Below, one piece after another: positions 1 to 5,929 of a stretch of 8,813 nt of DNA (its first letter is position 1; the number at the start of each line of letters is the position of its first letter). Source of the DNA: an uncultured Bacilli bacterium (GTDB taxonomy: Bacteria > Bacillota_I > Bacilli_A > RF39 > UBA660); NCBI GenBank assembly GCA_947630205.1, contig CANRGW010000049.1, forward strand, positions 1 to 8,813, written 5' to 3'. The notes under the pieces are model-generated. The model did not search any database. It saw only the letters and a list, made by a program, of their open reading frames with translations, and had not been told where the DNA came from. The position numbers were made by a program, and so were the translations under genes.

Positions 1-96
1 GATAGTACAATAGATATGGATGTTTTCTTTAAAGTCTATGAAAACATTACAGACACAAGGAAAATTACTTTAAAAAAAGAAAATTTAGGAGAATAA
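1..96 (+). CDS. C-terminal end of a protein, possibly sporulation protein YqfD (partial)
   Basis: Reading from base 1 gives 31 codons with no internal stop, ending in TAA at 94-96, one base before the next start. This is the 3' end of a gene that begins outside the window. The visible tail is charged and beta-strand-like, with the core MDVFFKVYENITDTRKI. The pattern of alternating hydrophobics followed by a YxVxExI-like stretch resembles what I recall of the end of YqfD, a membrane-associated sporulation protein. In Bacillus subtilis yqfD lies just upstream of phoH and ybeY, and ybeY is two genes downstream here, so context agrees. The identification rests on about 20 residues plus synteny. 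That this is coding is fairly secure; the name is tentative. Confidence 0.5.
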   Translation, partial: DSTIDMDVFFKVYENITDTRKITLKKENLGE

Positions 97-97
97 A

Positions 98-691
98 ATG
101 TTTAAATTAGCCGATGATTTATTATTTGTTATGGCAACTACTTGGCCTATTGTTACTATAACCGTTGTTGCAATTATTTCATTAAGGATTACGTATTTAA
201 TTAAAAATAAACCTAAGTTTGTTTTATATGAAGAATTGTTGACTTTAATTTTTATTATTTATATTTTGATGTTTTTCCAAGTCGTAACTTATCAAGATGT
301 TATTTCTTATGGAAATAATTTTTTACCTTTTAAAGAATTAACAAGATATCAAATAGGTTCTAATTTGTTTTTCAAAAATATTGTTGGAAATATTTTACTT
401 TTTATGCCTTATGGTTTTTTTGCTTCTTATTATTTAAAACTAGATAAAAAAAGAGAAGCCTTTGGTTTAGTTTTCGTTGTTTCTTTAGCGATTGAAATAG
501 TTCAACTTTTAATTGGTAGATGTTTTGATGTTGATGATATTTTATTAAATATTGTTGGAGGTATGTTAGGTTATTTCATTTATAGAATTTTAAATATGAT
601 TTCTCTTAAGTTATCCAAAAGAACGATTAGTACTTTATTAGTAGTTGCTATAATGATAGCAACGATTGCTTTATTATATATTATGTTGTGA
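98..691 (+). CDS. VanZ-family integral membrane protein
   Basis: A 197-residue hydrophobic protein with about six membrane segments (roughly residues 15-35, 44-64, 95-113, 120-140, 146-165 and 176-196). It carries the VanZ-family signature: an N-x-x-PF element (N74, P77, F78), then NIVGNILLFMPYGFF (94-108), an E-x-x-Q pair (E133, Q136), the acidic run DVDD (144-147), and N151 followed by GG and G158. VanZ of enterococci gives low-level teicoplanin resistance, but most chromosomal relatives have no known role, so resistance should not be assumed. AGGAG at 87-91 lies six bases before ATG 98 and fixes the start. The gene follows the upstream stop by one base and precedes ybeY by six, so it looks co-transcribed. 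A VanZ gene between a YqfD-like gene and ybeY is not the arrangement I know from Bacillus. Confidence 0.87.
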   Translation: MFKLADDLLFVMATTWPIVTITVVAIISLRITYLIKNKPKFVLYEELLTLIFIIYILMFFQVVTYQDVISYGNNFLPFKELTRYQIGSNLFFKNIVGNILLFMPYGFFASYYLKLDKKREAFGLVFVVSLAIEIVQLLIGRCFDVDDILLNIVGGMLGYFIYRILNMISLKLSKRTISTLLVVAIMIATIALLYIML

Positions 692-697
692 GGGTTT

Positions 698-1150
698 ATG
701 AAAATTGGAATATTTAATGAAACAGATGTTGATTTAGAAAAAGAAATAAAAGAAGTAAAAAAAGTTTTAAAATTAGGGCTTAAAAAATTAGGTTTAAAAG
801 ATGTTGAATTTAATGTTATTTTAGCAAGTGGAGATTATGTTCATGAATTAAATAAAACTTATCGAGGAATAGATAGAGAAACTGATGTTATTAGTTTTGC
901 TTTAGAAGATGATAAAACTTTTAATCCTAAAAAAAGAGTATTAGGAGATATTTATATTTCCGTTTCTAAAATATATAGTCAAGCGGAAAGTTATGGACAT
1001 TCTGTTTTAAGAGAATTTGCTTTTTTAAGTGTTCATGGTATGTTACATTTATTAGGTTATGACCATATGAATAAGAGTGATGAAGAAAAAATGTTTGCTC
1101 TTCAAGAAGAAATTTTAGATTTAGCAGGAATTGGACGTTCTGATTGTTGA
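698..1150 (+). CDS. ybeY: Endoribonuclease YbeY (rRNA maturation factor)
   Basis: A 150-residue YbeY/UPF0054 protein, the usual length. Family role: a cytoplasmic, zinc-dependent single-strand endoribonuclease needed for 16S rRNA 3'-end maturation and ribosome quality control. Visible motifs are N52-x-x-YR followed by TDVISFAL (62-69), GDIYIS (83-88) and the metal site HGMLHLLGYDH (113-123), whose three histidines H113, H117 and H123 are the expected zinc ligands. The ribosome binding site GTGAGGG (688-694) overlaps the stop codon of the VanZ gene, so translation is probably coupled. Its own TGA stop (1148-1150) lies inside the -35 box of the next gene's promoter, and no terminator separates the two. 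In B. subtilis ybeY sits near phoH and era; neither is seen here. Confidence 0.96.
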   Translation: MKIGIFNETDVDLEKEIKEVKKVLKLGLKKLGLKDVEFNVILASGDYVHELNKTYRGIDRETDVISFALEDDKTFNPKKRVLGDIYISVSKIYSQAESYGHSVLREFAFLSVHGMLHLLGYDHMNKSDEEKMFALQEEILDLAGIGRSDC

Positions 1151-1175
1151 CAATGCTTGAGGTATAAGGTATAAT
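1147..1175 (+). promoter_or_regulatory. Consensus sigma-A promoter of the surface-protein gene
   Basis: TTGACA at 1147-1152 and TATAAT at 1170-1175 are separated by exactly 17 bases: a perfect match in both boxes with ideal spacing. Transcription should start near 1182, only about 17 bases before the start codon. The -35 box overlaps the last two codons of ybeY including its TGA stop, so the promoter is partly embedded in the upstream coding sequence. Confidence 0.9.
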
Positions 1176-1187
1176 AGGAAACTATTA
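1172..1187 (+). promoter_or_regulatory. Palindrome overlapping the -10 box (operator or GAAA-loop hairpin)
   Basis: TAATAGGAAACTATTA is a perfect 6-base inverted repeat (TAATAG/CTATTA) around GAAA. As DNA it spans about -10 to +6 of the promoter, where a repressor would block initiation. As RNA, in transcripts reading through from ybeY, it would form a six-pair hairpin with a GNRA-type GAAA tetraloop touching the AAGGGGG ribosome binding site (1187-1193). A transcript from the local promoter would lack the left arm. Which of these applies, if either, is inference. Confidence 0.45.
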
Positions 1188-1198
1188 AGGGGGTATTT

Positions 1199-2431
1199 AT
1201 GTATACCGAGGAAAATGAGTTTGATTATAATGCTTATTTAAATGAGGATGATGATAATAACGGTTCTAACAATTCTTTTTTTAACATTCGTTTAATAATT
1301 AAGATTATGATAATTATTTTCGTTTTAATTTTAATTATTTTCTTAGTTTTTAAAATTAAAAATCATAATTATAGTAAGGAAGAAAATCCAGTTACGGGTT
1401 CTAATCCTACTGATACTAGTTTGGTTTTTAATAACAATTTAAATCTTTTAAAAGGAATATCTGAAGAATATTTTTTTGCTAAAGGTAATTATCCTAAAGA
1501 AGTAAATGAAACGGTTAAAGTAAAAGTAAATGATTTAATTAGCAAAGGTTATTTAACCGAATTAAAAGATGGTAATAATCAAGTATGTGGTTATAATACT
1601 TCTTATATTGAAATGACGAGAAATATAAAAGATTATTTGCTAGAAATTAATTTAAGTTGTATAAATCGAAGTGATAGTGCCCGTTTTTATTACAATTTAG
1701 AATTTTCTTGTTTAACTTGTAATGGTGAAGCCTATATTTCACCTAAAGAAGATGATGAAAAAGAACCTAATGATAATAACAATAATAGTAGTGATAATAC
1801 GCCAAGTTTAGTTTGTAAAGAATTTGGTCCTTGGACAGATGAATATAAAAATGATGATAACTTAGAAGTTGATACGAGAACGCTTGTTAAGGCTTATAAA
1901 GATACAGTTACTTATGGAGATTGGTCAATTCCAAGCGAAACGCCAATTTTAGAAAGTGATACGTTAGAAGTTAAAACCGTAGAAGGGGTTAAAAGTGTTA
2001 CAACTTTAGGAGAATGGAGTGAACTTTCCAAAGAAAAACCGGAAAGCCTTCCTGGTAGACAAATAAAAACTTCTAAAAAAACGTCAACATCTTATCAAAC
2101 AAAATGTTCAACTTCAACTTATACAGTTGAAAGAACAACGTGGGATGCTAGTGCTACTAAATGTGTTTCTAAAGGTATAGGTAAAGTTACATGTACTTAT
2201 AAAAAAACAACTTGTCCTAAGGTTAAAAAGACTAAAACAACTACTTATTATCAATATCAAGATACAATTGTAGAAGAAATACCAACAACTTATTATCTTT
2301 CAAGAACGATTGATAAAGTAACGGATTATACAGATTATATTTTAGAAAGTGAAATACCAGAAGGATATCAAAAATTAAGTGGAAGTGAAAAGATAGAATA
2401 TCGTTATCGTGAAAAATGTGTTTCTAAATAA
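1199..2431 (+). CDS. Membrane-anchored surface protein with pilin-like region and W/Y-rich modules
   Basis: I recognise no named family. The 410-residue protein has an acidic N-terminus (1-29), one strong membrane segment (about 32-52) and a long polar part. Residues 78-174 resemble the variable domain of pseudopilin-like proteins in related bacteria: FFAKGNYPKEV, then NDLISKGYL and a C-terminal cysteine cluster, but there is no prepilin peptidase site. A low-complexity Asp/Asn linker (184-200) follows. The rest carries repeated modules led by FGPW (209-212), YGDWS (239-243), LGEWS (270-274) and a Tyr variant ending EYRYREKC (400-407). Ten cysteines (130, 154, 171, 174, 206, 303, 322, 332, 339, 407) all follow the membrane segment, suggesting disulfides and an outside location. 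Basic residues just after the segment leave the topology unproven. AAGGGGG at 1187-1193 fixes the start; own promoter and terminator make it monocistronic. Confidence 0.7.
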   Translation: MYTEENEFDYNAYLNEDDDNNGSNNSFFNIRLIIKIMIIIFVLILIIFLVFKIKNHNYSKEENPVTGSNPTDTSLVFNNNLNLLKGISEEYFFAKGNYPKEVNETVKVKVNDLISKGYLTELKDGNNQVCGYNTSYIEMTRNIKDYLLEINLSCINRSDSARFYYNLEFSCLTCNGEAYISPKEDDEKEPNDNNNNSSDNTPSLVCKEFGPWTDEYKNDDNLEVDTRTLVKAYKDTVTYGDWSIPSETPILESDTLEVKTVEGVKSVTTLGEWSELSKEKPESLPGRQIKTSKKTSTSYQTKCSTSTYTVERTTWDASATKCVSKGIGKVTCTYKKTTCPKVKKTKTTTYYQYQDTIVEEIPTTYYLSRTIDKVTDYTDYILESEIPEGYQKLSGSEKIEYRYREKCVSK

Positions 2432-2434
2432 AAT

Positions 2435-2481
2435 AAGGGTTAACATTTAATTTTCTCTGAAATGTTCCCTTTTTCTTTTTT
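2435..2481 (+). terminator. Rho-independent terminator after the surface-protein gene
   Basis: AAGGG and AACATTT (2435-2448, with a TT bulge at 2440-2441) pair with AAATGTT and CCCTT (2460-2471) around an 11-base loop. The T-rich tail TTTTCTTTTTT follows (2471-2481). The stem begins three bases after the stop codon. Confidence 0.85.
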
Positions 2482-2503
2482 AAAAAAATTAATATGTTAT
2501 AAT
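2475..2503 (+). promoter_or_regulatory. Extended -10 promoter for the metalloprotease-folD pair
   Basis: TGTTATAAT at 2495-2503 is a consensus -10 box with the TGn extension. The -35 position, 17 bases upstream, is the T tract of the preceding terminator (CTTTTT) and a poor match, as extended -10 promoters tolerate. The predicted start near 2510 would fall inside the AGGTG ribosome binding site (2509-2513), eight bases before ATG 2518. The leader would therefore be extremely short, or the true start lies slightly upstream. Confidence 0.65.
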
Positions 2504-2517
2504 AAAAAAGGTGAAAT

Positions 2518-3159
2518 ATGAAAGTAGAAATAAATAACCAAGTATTTGATGTTTTAATTGTAAGAAAAAAAAGTAATAAAAATACCTATTTAAGAGTTAA
2601 AGATGATTTAACTATTTATGTAACAACTAATTATTATACAAAGGATAGCGAAATAGAAAAATTAATTAAAGATAATGAAAAATCTCTTCTTAAAATGTTA
2701 GAAAGAACTTTTAAGAAAAAAGAAAAAGAAGCCATATTTACTTATTTAGGAAAAAAGTATGATATAATTTATTTAAATACGAAGAAAGTTATATTAGGAG
2801 AAGATAAAATATTTCTAAATCGTGATACTGATATAAATAAATGGTTACTTAAAGAAGCAAAAGAAGTTTTTCTTGAACATTTAAATAATATTTATAATAG
2901 TTTTCCACTTCCAATACCTTATCCTAGTTTAACAATTAGAAGTATGAAAACAAGATGGGGAGTTTGCAATGTAAAAACGAAAAGAGTAACTTTAAATTTA
3001 GAGTTAATAAAAAAAGATACTAAGTATTTAGATTATGTTATTGCTCATGAGTTATCTCATTTAGTTTATCCTAATCATGGAAAAGAGTTTTGGGCTTTAG
3101 TTATAAAAGTTATTCCAAATTATAAAGTCTTAAGAAAGGAAATGCGAGATTATGAATGA
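2518..3159 (+). CDS. YgjP/DUF45-family SprT-like zinc metallopeptidase
   Basis: A 213-residue cytoplasmic protein of the YgjP-like (DUF45) metallopeptidase family. The zinc site is HELSH at 177-181, with the third ligand H187 in YPNHGKEFW. The family's RWG(S/T)C element appears as RWGVC at 146-150, preceded by SMKT. The N-terminal half (1-110) is the usual beta-rich, lysine-rich region. There is no signal peptide or membrane segment. Substrates of bacterial YgjP proteins are poorly defined; a protease fold with an intact HExxH is visible, but a specific role is not. AGGTG at 2509-2513 supports ATG 2518. The gene ends eight bases inside folD, so the two are probably translationally coupled. 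Confidence 0.9.
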   Translation: MKVEINNQVFDVLIVRKKSNKNTYLRVKDDLTIYVTTNYYTKDSEIEKLIKDNEKSLLKMLERTFKKKEKEAIFTYLGKKYDIIYLNTKKVILGEDKIFLNRDTDINKWLLKEAKEVFLEHLNNIYNSFPLPIPYPSLTIRSMKTRWGVCNVKTKRVTLNLELIKKDTKYLDYVIAHELSHLVYPNHGKEFWALVIKVIPNYKVLRKEMRDYE

Positions 3160-3994
3160 AAAAATAATTGATGGGAAAAAAATAAGTAAAGAAAGAAAAG
3201 AGATTTTACAAGAAAAAGTTTATAAATTAAAGAAAAAATTGAAATTAGTTGTTATAAATGTTGGAAATGATCCTGCTAGTTTAGTTTATGTTGCTCAAAA
3301 AGAAAAAATGGCTCTTGAAATAGGATATGATTTTTTAAATTTACATTTTGACGATATTTTAGAAGATGATTTAATTAAAGAAATTAAAAAGTTAAATGAT
3401 GATCCAAATGTAACGGGTATTATTGTGCAATTACCACTTCCTAAGGGTTTTTCAAAAGAGAGAATTTTAAATACAGTTTCACCTTTAAAAGATGTTGATG
3501 GCTTAACAAATGAAAATTTATTAAAGTTAATTAAAAAAGAACCTACTTTAATACCTTGTACTCCTAAAGGAGTAATGTCTTTAATTGAAAGTTATAATAT
3601 AAGTTTAGAAGATAAAAGAGTTGTTATTGTTGGAAGAAGTGAGTTAGTAGGACTTCCTTTATTTCATCTTTTATTAAATAAAAATGCTACAGTTACCCTT
3701 TGTCACTCTAAAACAAAAGATTTAAAAAGTTATACTAAGAATGCCGATTTATTAATTGTTGCAGTTGGTAAAAAAGATTTAATTACGAAAGATATGGTTA
3801 AAGAAAATGGAATTATTATTGATGTTGGTATTAATCGCGTAGATGGAAAACTTTATGGTGATGTTGCAGCTGATGCTATTTCGCTTCTTCAGTTAATGAC
3901 ACCAGTTCCTGGTGGAGTTGGACCAATGACGGTTATTAGTTTAATGGAAAATGTTTTAGAAGCTAGTAAGTTACAAGATAAAAAGCATTTCTAA
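3152..3994 (+). CDS. folD: FolD: methylenetetrahydrofolate dehydrogenase/cyclohydrolase
   Basis: A 280-residue protein of standard FolD length. Role: the NADP-dependent oxidation of 5,10-methylene-THF to 5,10-methenyl-THF and its hydrolysis to 10-formyl-THF, in cytosolic one-carbon metabolism for purine and fMet-tRNA synthesis. Landmarks: the catalytic Y46-x-x-x-K50 pair, VQLPLP (92-97), KDVDG (113-117), PCTPKGV (135-141), the Rossmann-type VVIVGRSELVGLP (157-169) and PVPGGVGPMT (251-260). All expected active-site elements are present. ATG 3152 overlaps the upstream gene by eight bases; AAAGGA at 3135-3140 is eleven bases away, a slightly long spacing that fits coupling by re-initiation. The stop codon lies inside a weak hairpin (3989-4016). 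Confidence 0.97.
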   Translation: MNEKIIDGKKISKERKEILQEKVYKLKKKLKLVVINVGNDPASLVYVAQKEKMALEIGYDFLNLHFDDILEDDLIKEIKKLNDDPNVTGIIVQLPLPKGFSKERILNTVSPLKDVDGLTNENLLKLIKKEPTLIPCTPKGVMSLIESYNISLEDKRVVIVGRSELVGLPLFHLLLNKNATVTLCHSKTKDLKSYTKNADLLIVAVGKKDLITKDMVKENGIIIDVGINRVDGKLYGDVAADAISLLQLMTPVPGGVGPMTVISLMENVLEASKLQDKKHF

Positions 3995-4016
3995 AAAACA
4001 ATAGCCTTTTTTAGAA
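3989..4016 (+). terminator. Weak AT-rich hairpin over the folD stop codon
   Basis: TTCTAAAAAA (3989-3998) pairs perfectly over ten bases with TTTTTTAGAA (4007-4016) around an eight-base loop. The left arm contains the TAA stop of folD. The only T-run is the right arm itself, and the sequence after it is mixed (the next T-rich stretch starts near 4027). It may terminate poorly, or act as a 3'-end protection hairpin. Confidence 0.4.
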
Positions 4017-4027
4017 GAAATAAAATC

Positions 4028-4056
4028 TTTTCTTTTGGCATAATATTTGATAAAAT
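4028..4056 (+). promoter_or_regulatory. Extended -10 promoter for the pseudouridine synthase operon
   Basis: TGATAAAAT at 4048-4056 is a -10 box with one mismatch and the TGn extension. The -35 position is TTTTCT (4028-4033) at 17-base spacing, which is weak. The predicted start is near 4063, just before AAGGGG (4069-4074). A better-looking TTGGCA at 4035-4040 has the wrong spacing to this -10. Confidence 0.5.
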
Positions 4057-4079
4057 AGTAACAGAAAGAAGGGGATACT

Positions 4080-4802
4080 ATGGAAAGGGTTCAAAAAGTA
4101 ATTAGTAACTTAGGTTACACATCAAGAAGAAAAGCCGAACAATTAATTTTAGAGGGCAAAGTATTTGTTAATGATAAAAAGGCTAATCTTGGTGATAAAG
4201 TTAAAGAAAAAGATAAAATAACGATAGATGGCGTTACTTTAGATAAAACCAAAAATAATGATAAAGTTTATTATCTTTTAAATAAACCTCGAGGTGTTGT
4301 TTCAACTAGTAATGATGAAAAAGGAAGAAAAACAGTTGTTTCTTTAATTGATACGAATAAAAGAATTTATCCAGTTGGAAGACTTGATTATGATACAACA
4401 GGGGCTTTAATTTTAACTAATGATGGCGATCTTACAAATTTACTTTTACATCCAAGTAATAATATTGAAAAAGAATATCTTGCTAAAGTAAAAGGTATTA
4501 TTGAGGGAAAAGATATTTATAAATTAAAAAATGGTGTTGTTATTGATAATAAAAAAACTAGTCCTTGTTATGTAAAATTAAAAAGTTTTGATAAAAAGAC
4601 TAATACATCCTTAGTTCTTTTACGTATTCATGAAGGACATAATCATCAAGTTAAAAAAATGTTTGAAGCAATTAATTATGAAGTTTTAAAATTAACAAGG
4701 TTAAAATTTGCTTTTTTAGATGTTAAAAATTTAAAAAGTGGTGAATATCGAGTTTTAACTTTTAAAGAGGTTAAAAAATTATATAGTTTAGGAAAGGAAT
4801 AA
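4080..4802 (+). CDS. rluB: RsuA/RluB-family 23S rRNA pseudouridine synthase
   Basis: A 240-residue cytoplasmic rRNA-modifying enzyme. The N-terminal S4 RNA-binding domain (about 2-60) shows GYTSRRKAEQLILEGKV. The synthase domain begins at YYLLNKPRGVVST (64-76). The catalytic motif GRLDYDTTGALILTNDG (100-116) contains the nucleophile D103, and NHQVKKMF (188-195) is the family's late motif. Length and domain order match RluB of Bacilli, which makes the pseudouridine in helix 80/90 of 23S rRNA; RsuA and RluE/F share the motifs, so the exact target is inferred. AAGGGG at 4069-4074 lies five bases before ATG 4080. It leads an operon with the two genes that follow. In Bacillus rluB lies near scpAB, so the neighbourhood differs here. 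Confidence 0.92.
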   Translation: MERVQKVISNLGYTSRRKAEQLILEGKVFVNDKKANLGDKVKEKDKITIDGVTLDKTKNNDKVYYLLNKPRGVVSTSNDEKGRKTVVSLIDTNKRIYPVGRLDYDTTGALILTNDGDLTNLLLHPSNNIEKEYLAKVKGIIEGKDIYKLKNGVVIDNKKTSPCYVKLKSFDKKTNTSLVLLRIHEGHNHQVKKMFEAINYEVLKLTRLKFAFLDVKNLKSGEYRVLTFKEVKKLYSLGKE

Positions 4803-4803
4803 C

Positions 4804-5670
4804 ATGAAGTTAGAAGTTGTATTTATTTTATTTTGGCTTTATGCTTTTTTAGGTTTTCTTTTAGAAGTTATTGTAACTTATATTAGAGAAAGAAAATTAG
4901 TTAATAGAGGATTTTTATTAGGACCTTATTGTCCTATTTATGGAACGGGTGGTATTATTCTTTTAACTTTGAATAATTATCAAAATAGACCTATTTTAAT
5001 TTTTTTAGTTTCTATAGTTATTTGTAGTTTTATTGAATATGTTACAAGTTATCTTCTAGAATTAATTTATAAAGTTCGGTGGTGGGATTATTCCAATCGT
5101 TTTTTTAATGTTAATGGTCGTATTTGTTTAACTAATTCAATTGCTTTTGGTATTTTAGGAATACTTTTAGTATGTTATTTAAATCCTTGGTTTCTTAATC
5201 TTTTAAGTAAAATTTCTGGAGGAACAATTAAAATCATTTCTTTAATTATTTTAGTAGTAACTTTAATAGATATTTTTGTAACTTTTTCCATTATGTTTGA
5301 TATTAGAAAAACCGTTGCTAATTTAAAACCTAATTATTTTTCAAGAATATTTAAATCTAATAGTGACAATACCGAAGAAATAAGTAAAAAAATGCGGGAA
5401 ATATTAAAAGAAAAAACTTTTATTCATAAGCATTTATCTAAAACTTATTCTAATTTAAAAGTTTATGGTAATTATTTAATGGAGAAAAAAGATAATTTAA
5501 TTAAATATCGTAAGATGGAAAGTATTTTTGTTCTAGGTTGTTTAGTTTGTTTAATTTTTGGTTTTATAATTGGTAGATTAATTCATAAAGTTAGTTTAAC
5601 AATTTCCATTTTTTTACTGATTAATTCTCTTATTATGTTAATTTTAAATCGAGGTCGCGATGAAAAATAG
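4804..5670 (+). CDS. CmpB-like 'putative ABC-transporter type IV' membrane protein
   Basis: A 288-residue polytopic protein. The first 165 residues match the family described as putative ABC-transporter type IV: FLGFLLEVIVTYI (15-27), RGFLLGPYCPIYGTGGI (35-51), FIEYVTSYLLE (76-86), WWDYS (93-97), NVNGRICL (102-109). Membrane segments lie at about 5-25, 41-58, 63-84, 108-128, 142-166, 240-260 and 265-283. A cytosolic, lysine-rich helical stretch (167-236) separates the family core from a C-terminal two-helix hairpin. The transporter label in this family is weakly supported and no ATPase gene is adjacent, so no substrate can be given. ATG 4804 is one base after the pseudouridine synthase stop, with AAAGGA at 4793-4798, which indicates tight co-translation. 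Confidence 0.8.
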   Translation: MKLEVVFILFWLYAFLGFLLEVIVTYIRERKLVNRGFLLGPYCPIYGTGGIILLTLNNYQNRPILIFLVSIVICSFIEYVTSYLLELIYKVRWWDYSNRFFNVNGRICLTNSIAFGILGILLVCYLNPWFLNLLSKISGGTIKIISLIILVVTLIDIFVTFSIMFDIRKTVANLKPNYFSRIFKSNSDNTEEISKKMREILKEKTFIHKHLSKTYSNLKVYGNYLMEKKDNLIKYRKMESIFVLGCLVCLIFGFIIGRLIHKVSLTISIFLLINSLIMLILNRGRDEK

Positions 5671-5884
5671 TTTTGTTAAAAAAATAAAAAATGATATTTA
5701 TTTGTCAGATGATGATATTAGAATATTAAAAAAGTATGAAATAGATTATGAAAGTTTTTTAAGTATGAAAGAGTTACTTTTTCATTTAGAAACAATTTTA
5801 AATAATATGGAAGTAGATGATGATTTAGAAGAATTAGCTATTAAAATTTCTGAATATAATTATCATTTCAAGACTAATAAGTAA
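5660..5884 (+). CDS. Small helical protein of unknown function (74 aa)
   Basis: I do not recognise this family. It is a 74-residue soluble protein without Cys, Trp, Pro or Gly, with a basic N-terminus (KKIK at 7-10) and predicted helices at about 18-26, 31-48 and 53-67. The latter half is acidic (VDDDLEELA at 52-60). No membrane segment or signal peptide is present. It overlaps the CmpB-like gene by eleven bases and has GAGG at 5651-5654 at suitable spacing, so it is probably translationally coupled and may act with that membrane protein; that partnership is inferred from position only. Its stop codon lies inside the terminator stem. Coding status is supported by the ribosome binding site, the overlap and codon use like its neighbours. 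Confidence 0.75.
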   Translation: MKNSFVKKIKNDIYLSDDDIRILKKYEIDYESFLSMKELLFHLETILNNMEVDDDLEELAIKISEYNYHFKTNK

Positions 5885-5913
5885 GGTTAGAGTTGTATAA
5901 CCTTATTTTTTTT
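5882..5913 (+). terminator. Strong rho-independent terminator overlapping a stop codon
   Basis: TAAGGTTA (5882-5889) pairs perfectly with TAACCTTA (5898-5905) around an eight-base loop and is followed by eight Ts (5906-5913). The first three bases of the stem are the stop codon of the 74-residue gene. It ends the operon that starts at 4080. Confidence 0.92.
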
Positions 5914-5922
5914 ACTTATACT
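5893..5922 (+). promoter_or_regulatory. Candidate promoter giving a leaderless oxidoreductase mRNA
   Basis: TATACT at 5917-5922 matches five of six -10 positions. TTGTAT at 5893-5898, 18 bases upstream, is a partial -35. The predicted start at about 5928-5930 coincides with ATG 5930. Only 45 bases separate the flanking genes, most of them the terminator, and no convincing Shine-Dalgarno site precedes the start. This is the only plausible promoter I see, but its -35 is poor. Confidence 0.42.
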
Positions 5923-5929
5923 AATAAAG

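Noticed and set aside
98..691. Calling the VanZ-family gene a glycopeptide resistance determinant
   Set aside because: There is no vanA/vanB-type cluster nearby, and chromosomal VanZ relatives are common without resistance.
4035..4040. TTGGCA as a -35 box for the rluB promoter
   Set aside because: Only ten bases separate it from the TAAAAT -10; at 16 to 18 bases downstream there is no -10-like sequence.
4055..4081. Inverted repeat ATAGTA/TACTAT flanking the rluB ribosome binding site
   Set aside because: The left arm lies upstream of the predicted transcript start and the 15-base loop makes it a poor hairpin; six-base AT-rich repeats are expected by chance.
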